Assembly: GCA_025350445.1 (NCBI GenBank)
Contig: JANXXV010000385.1
Location: forward strand, 1-18,897
Origin: Bryobacteraceae bacterium
GTDB taxonomy: Bacteria; Acidobacteriota; Terriglobia; Bryobacterales; Bryobacteraceae
DNA length: 18,897 bases
Direction: 5' to 3'
The notes under the pieces are model-generated. The model did not search any database. It worked only from the letters and a program-made list of their open reading frames with translations, and was not told the origin of the DNA. Shown here one piece after another: positions 1 to 7,042 of this stretch (positions are counted from its first letter, which is position 1; the number at the start of each line of letters is the position of its first letter). The translations under genes and the position numbers were made by a program.

Positions 1-149
1 GCCCCGTTTCGTACTCTTAAGGTGTCCCGCGTTGCCAGCGATTGCCGCGCCAGGTCGGAGATAACCCGGCCCAGTGTGATCCCTTGACGTCGAGCCAAAT
101 GCTTGGCGGTGGTAAGGAGATCGTCGTCGAGTTCCAGCGTGGTCCGCAT
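1..149 (-). CDS. VapB-like ribbon-helix-helix antitoxin, 3' end outside window
   Basis: The minus strand reads MRTTLELDDDLLTTAKHLAR and continues with RQGITLGRVISDLARQSL before the left edge cuts it after 49 codons. The opening beta strand (RTTLELDDDLL), then one helix, a turn (RQGITLG) and a second helix is the ribbon-helix-helix DNA-binding fold of VapB-type antitoxins. In this family the protein neutralises a PIN-domain RNase (VapC) encoded just downstream and represses its own operon with it. The toxin would lie beyond the left edge and cannot be seen. I chose the ATG at 147-149 because the fold begins there. An in-frame ATG at 167 would add six residues (MCYVLN), and neither start has a clear Shine-Dalgarno. 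The family call is firm; the VapC partner is inference. Confidence 0.8.
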   Translation of the reverse strand, partial: MRTTLELDDDLLTTAKHLARRQGITLGRVISDLARQSLATRDTLRVRNG

Positions 150-169
150 ATTGAGAACGTAACACATCC

Positions 170-197
170 TGCATCACCATTGTCGATACGTGATGTA
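170..197. promoter_or_regulatory. inverted repeat, candidate antitoxin operator
   Basis: TGCATCAC (170-177) and GTGATGTA (190-197) form an 8-base inverted repeat with one mismatch and a 12-base spacer. It covers the -10 box and the spacer of the promoter for the VapB-like gene. Ribbon-helix-helix antitoxins normally bind such paired half-sites in their own promoter, so autoregulation is the natural reading. The same repeat lies upstream of the HicB-like gene on the other strand. Confidence 0.4.
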
Positions 198-211
198 TTT
201 CGCTAGGTCAA
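176..211 (-). promoter_or_regulatory. sigma70-type promoter for the VapB-like antitoxin
   Basis: Reading the minus strand, TTGACC (211 to 206) is a 5/6 match to the -35 consensus. A 17-base spacer follows, then TATCGA (188 to 183), a 3/6 match to -10. Transcription would begin near 176, giving a leader of about 27 bases before the ATG at 149. Spacing and distance to the gene fit, but the -10 is weak, as is common for a repressed toxin-antitoxin promoter. Confidence 0.45.
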
Positions 212-280
212 CATAAAACGAGGTCCTCCGTCCCTGTCGTTTTTGGTCTGAGGCACCTTTGCTTATGAAACAAAGACTTT

Positions 281-508
281 ATGAAACGACCCGTCGCCGC
301 GACCGTCTTGCGCGAGGGAAAGTGGTACGTTTCCCAGTGCTGGGAATTCGACATCGCCAGCCAAGGTGAAACCAAAGCAGAAGCGCTTGCCAACCTGAAG
401 GAAGCCTTCGAACTGCACTTTGAGACGCGGCAGGCATAGCGGCTTCTCAATATCAGTATGGTGGAGGTTGAAGTGGGGTCGAAAGTAAATGTAAGGCTGG
501 ATCGTTAG
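281..508 (+). pseudogene. HicB-like antitoxin gene with in-frame TAG stop
   Basis: From the ATG at 281 the frame reads MKRPVAATVLREGKWYVSQC, followed by WEFDIASQGETKAEALANLK and EAFELHFETRQA. This is the HicB-like antitoxin fold (partial RNase-H-like, formerly UPF0150), with its usual xxWYVxQC and ASQGET-EALANLKEA blocks. A TAG at 437-439 ends it after 52 residues. The same frame then continues RLLNISMVEVEVGS, which resembles the C-terminal strand (xVEVEVG) that normally ends this family, up to a second TAG at 506-508. Apart from a nonsense codon the gene therefore looks complete, which suggests recent inactivation. The alternative is a functional 52-residue short form. An upstream in-frame TGA at 266-268 rules out an earlier start. 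No strong Shine-Dalgarno is visible and no HicA toxin is adjacent. Confidence 0.7.
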
Positions 509-704
509 ATACGCACCCAAGTCAAGTTTGTGCGCCGCTCCAGTGACGCCATCAACACCGCCCTGGGGCCAAGGGAACACCAGTTTCCCGCCTGCGCGTT
601 ACGCGGCATGCCCGGCTAATCGTTTGTCCGCCGGCAATGCCTGGAAGTCAGGGTTGCGCCAAATCCCGCAACATCGTCCATTCTCAAGCGGAATCTTCCA
701 GTGC
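509..704. other. intergenic stretch without a supported gene
   Basis: Between the broken HicB-like frame and the terminator I see no gene I can support. The same frame carries two fragments faintly like HicA (KFVRRSSDA near 524-550 and SSILKR near 674-691), separated by a TAA. The similarity is too weak to call a relic. Base composition is less GC-skewed than in the flanking genes, as expected of non-coding or decaying DNA. Confidence 0.4.
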
Positions 705-746
705 AAAAAAAAGGGCGGCCCGGTCTTTGCAAAGACCAGGCCGCCC
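705..746 (-). terminator. strong rho-independent terminator of the phosphodiesterase gene
   Basis: Positions 713-746 form a near-perfect hairpin: GGGCGGCC, one C-A mismatch, then GGTCTTT closing on AAAGACC and GGCCGCCC, with a GC turn at 729-730. On the plus strand it is preceded by eight A (705-712). Read on the minus strand it is therefore a GC-rich stem followed by eight U, 14 bases past the TAA of the gene ending at 761. This is a textbook intrinsic terminator for minus-strand transcription. Towards the plus strand there is no U-tract, so it is one-directional. Confidence 0.92.
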
Positions 747-760
747 GGCGGGATTCTCTC

Positions 761-2638
761 TTACCGTCCCAGGTAGTTGAAGATGACCGCCGCTACCGAG
801 GAAAGACCCTTGGCGTTTGTCACCTTCACGTCGAACTCATAGCGGCCGTAGCTGGGAAGCTGAACCGTCGGCAGTGACGAATTCGCCCCCAGGATAACCC
901 CATTGTTCGTGGGGTTCGTCCACGAGAAAGACAATGGCGAACCGGTCGGATCCGTTGAGGCGGAAGCATCCAGCACGACGCTCTTTTGCAACGTGTCGCC
1001 CTGGGCTTTGACCACCGCTACAGGTGAACTGGCCAGCGCGAAACCGGGAAGCACCTGCGTGCCTTCAATCTGCGAGGATTGCAACGCCGACGGGTTGTAG
1101 CCCAGGGAAGCAACGATGGTTTGGGCCACCTGCGTCGTCTTGACCGAACCGGTCCATGTTCCCGCCGGGATGGCCGGGTTCGAAACCAGCAGGATCACGT
1201 TGGTATCGTCGTTGGCGAAGCCGCCGTGCTCGGAAATCTTCTTCTTGCCACCCGTGTAAACGACTCCGACGTTGGGAGCCACAACGACGTCGGGGCTCCG
1301 CGAATCGACAGATGGCGAGTTAAACATCAAGCTCAGCGAATTGCCGGAGAAGATTTGGCCACCGCCAATGAGCGCCAGGTTCTTGGCAAGCATCTGGACC
1401 GCGTTCGCCGTTTGCGCTGAGTCCTTCAGCCAGATGAGGGATACATCATCTTCCGACGCTACCGCCACCATATCGCCGAGGATATCGCTGGGGGCTTTCT
1501 GCGCGGGACTATCGGAGGGGATGCGATTGATCGCCGCCGGATCAATCGGCGACTGACCGTGTTTCGCTGTAATGATAATCAGGGTCGACTGCAGCAAGCC
1601 TTGCTTAGTCAGTTCACTGACAAACTTTCCGATGGAGGCATCGACGAATTTGATTTCCGAGAGCAGGGCAGGGGAAGGCGTTCCGTCCGAATCGAGATAT
1701 CCGCCGGTAACGCCAATCGCTTTTTCGTTCAGCTTCTGGCCGACGCTGACGGATTGAAAGTTCATTCCAAACGCCGTGGGGACGGGTGCGGCAGTCAATC
1801 CGTCATGCTTTTTGCCGTCGATCCAGTTCAGAACGGTTTGCACCTTGATCGAGTCGTAACACTGAATGTTCTGGAAGCTGGTTGTCCAGGCGGAGAGGTC
1901 CACGGCGGAGTCGAGGATCGTGGTGCAACCGGTGATATTCGGCAGCGCGATGACGTTCGAGTTGATTTCCGGGCTATAGAAATCGTCGACGCCTTTTCCG
2001 CTCGGTCCCTGCACGTAGTCATAGGCCGGGTGCTTGTCAGACCAGGCGGTATACCCGCCATTGGCCTTGATCACTTCAAAGAATGTGTTCGACCGCAGAA
2101 ACTGATGGGGGTACACCGGAGCGCAACCATTCTTAGGGTCGCGCGGAAGATAAGCGGCGTTGATGCCGCCGCCTCCGTCAAGCTTGGTTAAGTCGATGTC
2201 GATCTGCTCATCGAAGCCCACTTGGGTTCCCACCGTACCGGGGCAAAGATTGGCGCCGCCAATGATGCCGTAAGGCGTGGTGGTGGATGGCGGAGAGAGC
2301 GCACGGTCGTAGCTGACATCGTAGAAGAAGCCCGAATTGCGGGACGAAGCCCCCGTGAGTAGCGCGGCCAGTCCCGGAAACGAATCTGACGGCTTACTTG
2401 ATGATGCCTGTAAATAATTAATGCCGGTCTTTCCCAGGGCGGCAAGGGCAGGGCAGGTAGGCGTACCTGGCGTTCCTCCAACTCCGGCGATGCAATTGCG
2501 ATAGTCAAGCGCGTGCATACCATCGACGCTGATCAACAAGACACGTTGAACAGGGCCGGTCTGTGCCAGAAGCGCAGAGGCGGCGGTTGCCGCAAAAAGA
2601 GCGCAGCGCAAGGTTGCGGCCGCGGACGGAATTCTCAT
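761..2638 (-). CDS. secreted type I phosphodiesterase / nucleotide pyrophosphatase-like protein with PKD-like domain
   Basis: Alkaline-phosphatase-superfamily hydrolase, 625 residues from the ATG at 2638. That start gives a signal peptide (MRIPSAAATLRCALFAATAA, cleavage probably near SALLA-Q) and has GGGAG ten bases upstream; an ATG at 2668 would add ten unlikely residues. The first metal-binding strand is LLISVDGMHALD (Asp39). The nucleophile segment is KPSDSFPGLAALLTG, with Ser86 where nucleotide pyrophosphatases usually have Thr. Later motifs are TAKHGQSP (His360) and SEHGG (His471). The Asp usual before the HG motif is Lys359, and the usual D-xxx-H ligand segment reads YLDSDGTPSP with no His. 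About residues 535-625 form a PKD/Ig-like domain (VVLDASASTDPTGSPLSFSW). It probably cleaves a phosphodiester or phosphomonoester outside the cytoplasm; the substrate is unknown. It stands alone, divergent from the envelope operon, and ends at a strong terminator. Confidence 0.85.
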   Translation of the reverse strand: MRIPSAAATLRCALFAATAASALLAQTGPVQRVLLISVDGMHALDYRNCIAGVGGTPGTPTCPALAALGKTGINYLQASSSKPSDSFPGLAALLTGASSRNSGFFYDVSYDRALSPPSTTTPYGIIGGANLCPGTVGTQVGFDEQIDIDLTKLDGGGGINAAYLPRDPKNGCAPVYPHQFLRSNTFFEVIKANGGYTAWSDKHPAYDYVQGPSGKGVDDFYSPEINSNVIALPNITGCTTILDSAVDLSAWTTSFQNIQCYDSIKVQTVLNWIDGKKHDGLTAAPVPTAFGMNFQSVSVGQKLNEKAIGVTGGYLDSDGTPSPALLSEIKFVDASIGKFVSELTKQGLLQSTLIIITAKHGQSPIDPAAINRIPSDSPAQKAPSDILGDMVAVASEDDVSLIWLKDSAQTANAVQMLAKNLALIGGGQIFSGNSLSLMFNSPSVDSRSPDVVVAPNVGVVYTGGKKKISEHGGFANDDTNVILLVSNPAIPAGTWTGSVKTTQVAQTIVASLGYNPSALQSSQIEGTQVLPGFALASSPVAVVKAQGDTLQKSVVLDASASTDPTGSPLSFSWTNPTNNGVILGANSSLPTVQLPSYGRYEFDVKVTNAKGLSSVAAVIFNYLGR

Positions 2639-2807
2639 GTATCGGTTTCTCCCGCCGTTCAGTATCACACGATGATCTTTAATATCGCGTTAAGAATCCA
2701 TGAATATTTCAGAACAAATCGGTCAACAATTGCGGCAGTAGCCAATCGGTTTTCCGGCCGGGTCAACTTTCCACTCCATCGGGATTGGAATTCGCTATAT
2801 TGAGCAG
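2639..2807. promoter_or_regulatory. divergent intergenic region with repeated GGTCAAC and AATCGGT motifs
   Basis: This 169-base region must hold the promoters of the phosphodiesterase gene (minus) and the envelope operon (plus). GGTCAAC occurs at 2721-2727 and 2761-2767, and AATCGGT at 2717-2723 and 2744-2750. On the minus strand each GGTCAAC reads GTTGACC, which contains a -35-like TTGACC, so the repeats may be -35 elements, regulator sites or chance. On the plus strand TATATT (2796-2801) ends six bases before the GTG start at 2808. That would place transcription initiation at or next to the start codon (leaderless), but no good -35 lies 17 bases upstream. I do not assign a definite promoter to either gene. 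Confidence 0.35.
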
Positions 2808-4742
2808 GTGCCATCCAGTGTGCCTCAGTTCATCCAGCGTCGGCCGGGGCACGTCGCCTTTGCCGTCGCTGCGTGCGTCGCTATGGTTTGGGCTGGCTCC
2901 GCGTTCTGGAGGGCGAATCGCGCGCTAAACGAATCGTCGACTGCCGTCGCCGCCGAGTCCCAACTGGCCTTCACCGACGCCCGGCTAGTCCGTCCCCTAC
3001 CCGCCGGCGTAGAGCCGCTGAACACTCCAAACGCCTACCGCGACGCCACCAGCTACCAAGGCCGCCTGTATCTCTGCGGCCCAACCGGACTCTTCTCCTT
3101 TAACGCAGACGGCTCCCCCGCCGCCAGTTACCGCGCCGGCATCGAATTGCCGCCGGCGCCGTTAATCGGCATGGCAACCGGCCTCGCTTCCGATTCCACC
3201 GAACCCGAACTGTGGATCGCCACCGCCGGCGAAGGGCTGCTCGCCTTCGATGGCCGCGCTTTCCGCCAAATACGCCCGCGCGACGCCGAACCCCGCACCC
3301 TCACCAGCATCCTGCCGCTCTCCACCGGCCAGATTCTGATCGGCACCGAAAAGAAAGGCGTGCTGGTTTTCGACGGAGAAAGCCTGACTCAGTTTCATCC
3401 GGCGCTCGCCAACTTCCACGTAACCGCGCTCTCCGGCCGGGATGCGGACGTATGGATCGGCTCGCTAGACCGCGGCGCTCTCCACTGGCACGCCGGCCAG
3501 GTGGACAAGTTCGCCGATGCCGCCGTGCTACCCGATCCGCAGGTCCTCTCGCTGGCCACTAGTGGAGCCTCCGCCTACGTCGGCACTGCGTTAGGTGTTT
3601 CCGAATTCAAAAATAATCGGTTCGAACGTGCGCTGGCGAAGGGCGTTTTTGCGCGTACATTATTAGTGCACAAGAATCTACTCTCGGTAGGAACTCTGGA
3701 GCAAGGCGTACTGGAAATTCCCCTCGAAGCCAAGCGGCCCCGTCCGGGTTCGGCCTATGCCGACCCGCTGCAGGCGGAAATCACCCGCCTGTTGCAGTTC
3801 GATGACAAGGTGTACGCACTGGCCGAAGACGGTCTATACTCCATCAATGATCGCGGCGCCTGGAAGCCCGTCCTCCATCGTCCCGGCGCAGTGCTCTCAG
3901 ATCGAAACATTTCCGCCCTGTCCCTTGACCGCGCTGGCCGCTTGTGGGTCGGGTACTTCGACCGCGGCCTCGATGTTCTCGAAAGCAACTTGCAAAAAGC
4001 CACCCACTCGGAAGACGAGCATGTGTTCTGCGTGAATCGCATTGTGCAGGACGATGCAAGATCGTTAACCGCCGTCGGCACCGCGAACGGCCTGGTGCTG
4101 TTCGACGCAGCGGCGAACAAGAAACAGGTGATCCTCCGCGCCGACGGATTGATTGCGAATCACGTCACTGACATCGTGGTGAATGCCGATGGACTGACCG
4201 TTGCTACTCCCGCCGGCCTGACGTTCGTGGACCGGGCCGGCACACGCAGTCTCTACGCCTTCCACGGTTTGGTGAACAATCACGCGTACGCGCTGGGCCA
4301 ATCGCGGAACCAACTGCTGGTGGGCACGCTGGGCGGCCTGTCTATCCTGGAAGCGGGCGTTGTCAAAGCCAGCTTCACCACGTCGAACTCCGCGCTGAAA
4401 CAGAACTGGATCACGGCCATTGTTCCCTCGGCCGGCGGCTGGTTCGTTGGCACCTACGGAGCAGGCGTGGTCGGTATGGACGCCACCGGCGCTTGGCAGA
4501 ACTTCTCCGACATGCCTAAACAGACCGAGATCAATCCAAACGCAATGGCTACCGCGAATGACCGCGTCTTCGCCGGAACACTGGGCAAAGGCCTGCTTAT
4601 CTACCGCCCTTCGCAAGGCCGCTGGACAACATATACAACAGGACTGCCGTCGCTCAACGTGACCGCGCTCGCCAGTGCCGGAGGATTTCTCTACGTAGGA
4701 ACCGACAACGGGCTAGTCCGCATTTCCGAGGCCAATCTTTGA
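2808..4742 (+). CDS. membrane-anchored double beta-propeller protein (two-component-regulator-propeller-type repeats)
   Basis: First gene of the envelope operon, 644 residues from a GTG at 2808. A signal anchor at about residues 16-35 (AFAVAACVAMVWAGSAFW) puts the rest outside the membrane. From residue 88 to the end I count 14 repeats of the form LWIGT-xx-GLLxFDG, with cores near residues 88, 135, 177, 215, 256, 291, 335, 379, 421, 464, 503, 545, 587 and 628. The period is about 41 residues. This matches the Reg_prop-type blade of bacterial sensor propellers, and 14 blades suggests two seven-bladed propellers. In that family the propeller precedes a histidine kinase; here no kinase or other output domain follows, so it is more likely a binding or scaffold module. 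Its TGA overlaps the next gene's TTG start by four bases. No strong Shine-Dalgarno precedes the GTG. Ligand unknown. Confidence 0.85.
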   Translation: MPSSVPQFIQRRPGHVAFAVAACVAMVWAGSAFWRANRALNESSTAVAAESQLAFTDARLVRPLPAGVEPLNTPNAYRDATSYQGRLYLCGPTGLFSFNADGSPAASYRAGIELPPAPLIGMATGLASDSTEPELWIATAGEGLLAFDGRAFRQIRPRDAEPRTLTSILPLSTGQILIGTEKKGVLVFDGESLTQFHPALANFHVTALSGRDADVWIGSLDRGALHWHAGQVDKFADAAVLPDPQVLSLATSGASAYVGTALGVSEFKNNRFERALAKGVFARTLLVHKNLLSVGTLEQGVLEIPLEAKRPRPGSAYADPLQAEITRLLQFDDKVYALAEDGLYSINDRGAWKPVLHRPGAVLSDRNISALSLDRAGRLWVGYFDRGLDVLESNLQKATHSEDEHVFCVNRIVQDDARSLTAVGTANGLVLFDAAANKKQVILRADGLIANHVTDIVVNADGLTVATPAGLTFVDRAGTRSLYAFHGLVNNHAYALGQSRNQLLVGTLGGLSILEAGVVKASFTTSNSALKQNWITAIVPSAGGWFVGTYGAGVVGMDATGAWQNFSDMPKQTEINPNAMATANDRVFAGTLGKGLLIYRPSQGRWTTYTTGLPSLNVTALASAGGFLYVGTDNGLVRISEANL

Positions 4743-7042
4743 AGCGCACTCTTGCATTTCTGCTCGCTCCTTCTCTTCTGCTCGCGGAGGCCGGCGTGCT
4801 GATTCCGTCGAACCTGCAGCAGCCTGACCCTACGGTGTTATCGCTGGCCGAAATGAACATTCGCATTCGCATCGATAATCATCACGCGCGAGTGGAAACC
4901 AGGCAGATCTTCGCCAGCCACAGCGGCGCCGTGCTGGAAGGCAATTACACATTCGCCCTTCCCGGCCGCGCGTTGATTTCCGATTTCGCCATCTGGGACG
5001 GCGTAACCCGCATCCCCGGCGTGATCCTGGAGCGCAAGCAGGCAGCGGAAATTTACAACATGGCGAAGATGCAAACCATCGATCCGGGCCTGTTGCAAAT
5101 GGGCGAACGCGATGCCGACCAGGTGAATCGCTCCGCGGTATTCAGCGCGCACATCGTCCCCATACCGCCCTTCGGATCCAAGCGCGTGGAATTGGAATAT
5201 CAGGAGCGCCTCCAAACCGAACAGTTGCAGACGCTGTTCGCTGTGCCGCTGCGGCCAGACGCCTACCGCGCGCAATCGGTGGCGCACTTGACCATCTCAC
5301 TCGAGCTCACTTCGCCCCACGCGATGAAAGATTTTGAAATCGTCGGCAAGGCGTACCCGCTGCAAGTGAAGGAGCGCACCCCGAATCGCGTGACCGCGGA
5401 GTTCGACGGGCGCAACGTGTCGCTGAGTGAAGACCTGGCCATCAAGTACACTATCGATCCGGCGAAACGCGACACGCTGGAGGTTCTAACCTATAAAGAA
5501 GGACCAGGCGAGCCCGGCTTCTTTGAAGCTTCGGCGGTCATCGGGCCAAGCGCAGCCGCGAAAGACGGGCCGAAACGCACGGTCATTGCGCTGTTCGACG
5601 CATCGCTCTCCATGCAGTGGGAAAAGCTGGAACGCAGTTTCCTGGCACTGGATAAACTGCTGCGCTCGCTTCGGGCCACTGACAGCTTCAACGTTCTGCT
5701 GTTCAATTCCGAAGTCGTCAAATTTTCGCCGGGCAGCGTTGCTGCGGCTCCTGACGCAGTGGACAAAGCGCTAGCCTTCGTACGCGCCAGCCGTCTCCGC
5801 GGCGGCACCAATCTGGAAGCTGCTTTGAAGCAGGCAGCGGACGCCGCAGCCACGGCGCAGGGCGGGGAATCGTACATCGTTTTGTTAAGCGACGGTGACG
5901 CCACGCGCGGGGCTAACATCCAAAATGTGAAGATTGCGGACTCCTATATCAGCCGCGTCAAGCAAATCAAGAACACTCCACGAACTTACGTCTTCGCCGT
6001 CGGCGATGATGCGAACATGCCGCTGCTGAAAATGCTAACGAGAGGCAACGGAGTTCTCGAGTGGGTTCGATCGACGGAGCCCGCGGACTTCAAGCTGGAC
6101 GCGTTTCTGGCGAAGATTGGCCGGCGGCCGATAGAGTCATTGACGCTCACAGCAGACCCCGCCGCGAATTTCAGCATGGTGTATCCGTTGGAAGCCAATA
6201 CTTTCCCCGGCTCCATCGCCTCGTGGGTAGGTCAATATAGGAACCCGATGCCGCAAGCCAACTTCACCGTCCGCGGCAACCGCGATGGCTCAGCCTTGCA
6301 GATGCGAACCACCGTGCCACTGCCCGCGCAGAGCGTCACGCATCCGCAACTGCCCCGCACCTGGGCGAAAGCGCGGGTGGACGCGCTGCTGGAAAAGATC
6401 GAACGCGAAGGCGAAGACCGCGCGGCGATCGATGAAATTATCCGCCTCTCGCGCAAGTACAAATTCGTGACGCCTTACACTTCCTTCTTAGCCGCTCCGC
6501 GCGCGTTGCTCCGGCCCCGGCTGATTCGCCCCGGCGACCCTGTCCTGCGCGTACACACCGACGAGTCGATTACATCCGTGGTTGCCATGTTCCCGTTCGG
6601 CCTGGTAAAGAAGCTTCGTTATTTGAAGGACGAAGACACGTGGCAAACCAGATTTCTGGCCCCGTCCGATCTCGCTGACGGCATCCACGAGGTCCGTCTG
6701 ATGCTGCGCGATAAGGAAGGCCGCGTCTTCCGCGAATCGAAAACATTCGTGATCGCCAGCAAGCCTCCCGCCGTCAAGATCCGGCTTGAGAAGACGCAGT
6801 TCCACCGTGGTGAAACAGTGCGCCTGCGAGCCAGCGCTTCGGAATCTTCGCGTACCGTGGTGGCGCGAATGTACGGCATCACGCCGGTGAATCTGCACTG
6901 GAGCAGCGCCGCCGGAGCCAACGCGGCCGACCTCATCATTCCCGCGCACCTGCCCGCCGGCCGCTACCCGCTGACAGTTTCCGCGGAAGATTTCGCGCAC
7001 AACATTGGAACGCAGGAGGTGATCATTGAAATCCTCCCGTAA
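4739..7042 (+). CDS. secreted VIT and von Willebrand factor A domain protein
   Basis: A 767-residue protein starting at TTG (4739), which overlaps the previous stop codon by four bases. The signal peptide is about residues 1-16 (MKRTLAFLLAPSLLLA). Residues about 32-157 form a VIT domain as in inter-alpha-trypsin inhibitor heavy chains (ALPGRALISDFAIWDG, then ILERKQAAEIY, VPIPPFGSKRVELEY). Residues about 278-440 are a vWA domain with a complete MIDAS: Asp287, Ser289 and Ser291 of DASLS, Thr357 of RGGTN, and Asp385 of LSDGD. After it comes KYKFVTPYTSFLAAPR, the segment that usually follows vWA in VIT proteins. Residues about 605-767 look like two Ig-like beta domains. MIDAS vWA domains bind protein ligands through a divalent cation, so this is probably a periplasmic or surface partner-binding protein. 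The TPR protein next door is the obvious candidate partner. Confidence 0.9.
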   Translation: MKRTLAFLLAPSLLLAEAGVLIPSNLQQPDPTVLSLAEMNIRIRIDNHHARVETRQIFASHSGAVLEGNYTFALPGRALISDFAIWDGVTRIPGVILERKQAAEIYNMAKMQTIDPGLLQMGERDADQVNRSAVFSAHIVPIPPFGSKRVELEYQERLQTEQLQTLFAVPLRPDAYRAQSVAHLTISLELTSPHAMKDFEIVGKAYPLQVKERTPNRVTAEFDGRNVSLSEDLAIKYTIDPAKRDTLEVLTYKEGPGEPGFFEASAVIGPSAAAKDGPKRTVIALFDASLSMQWEKLERSFLALDKLLRSLRATDSFNVLLFNSEVVKFSPGSVAAAPDAVDKALAFVRASRLRGGTNLEAALKQAADAAATAQGGESYIVLLSDGDATRGANIQNVKIADSYISRVKQIKNTPRTYVFAVGDDANMPLLKMLTRGNGVLEWVRSTEPADFKLDAFLAKIGRRPIESLTLTADPAANFSMVYPLEANTFPGSIASWVGQYRNPMPQANFTVRGNRDGSALQMRTTVPLPAQSVTHPQLPRTWAKARVDALLEKIEREGEDRAAIDEIIRLSRKYKFVTPYTSFLAAPRALLRPRLIRPGDPVLRVHTDESITSVVAMFPFGLVKKLRYLKDEDTWQTRFLAPSDLADGIHEVRLMLRDKEGRVFRESKTFVIASKPPAVKIRLEKTQFHRGETVRLRASASESSRTVVARMYGITPVNLHWSSAAGANAADLIIPAHLPAGRYPLTVSAEDFAHNIGTQEVIIEILP
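7014..7023 (+). promoter_or_regulatory. consensus Shine-Dalgarno inside the vWA gene, serving a TTG start
   Basis: AGGAGGTGAT at 7014-7023 is a full-length complement of the 16S rRNA 3' tail. It lies within the last codons of the VIT-vWA gene, with its AGGAGG core six bases before the TTG at 7026. It decides the start of the giant TPR protein and probably offsets the weak TTG codon. It is much the strongest ribosome binding site in the window. Confidence 0.85.

Noticed and set aside
263..580. 105-residue minus-strand open frame across the HicB-like region
   Set aside because: The plus strand shows clear family similarity here, while the minus-strand product matches nothing I know. It is open only because it mirrors the HicB-like frame.
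521..700. Possible relic of a HicA toxin (KFVRRSSDA and SSILKR in the same frame as the HicB-like gene)
   Set aside because: Two short resemblances split by a stop, without the GSH core motif or an N-terminal helix. Spacing between them is longer than in HicA.
705..746. Inverted repeat as a mobile-element end
   Set aside because: The stem sits 14 bases past a stop codon and is followed by eight U on that strand, which fits an intrinsic terminator. No transposase or target duplication is nearby.
1559..2191. 210-residue plus-strand open frame
   Set aside because: It lies wholly opposite the phosphodiesterase gene, whose frame has signal peptide, motifs and terminator. The plus-strand product shows no recognisable domain and reflects GC-rich codon bias.
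4065..4616. 183-residue minus-strand open frame
   Set aside because: Antisense to regular propeller repeats; no start signal or recognisable motif.
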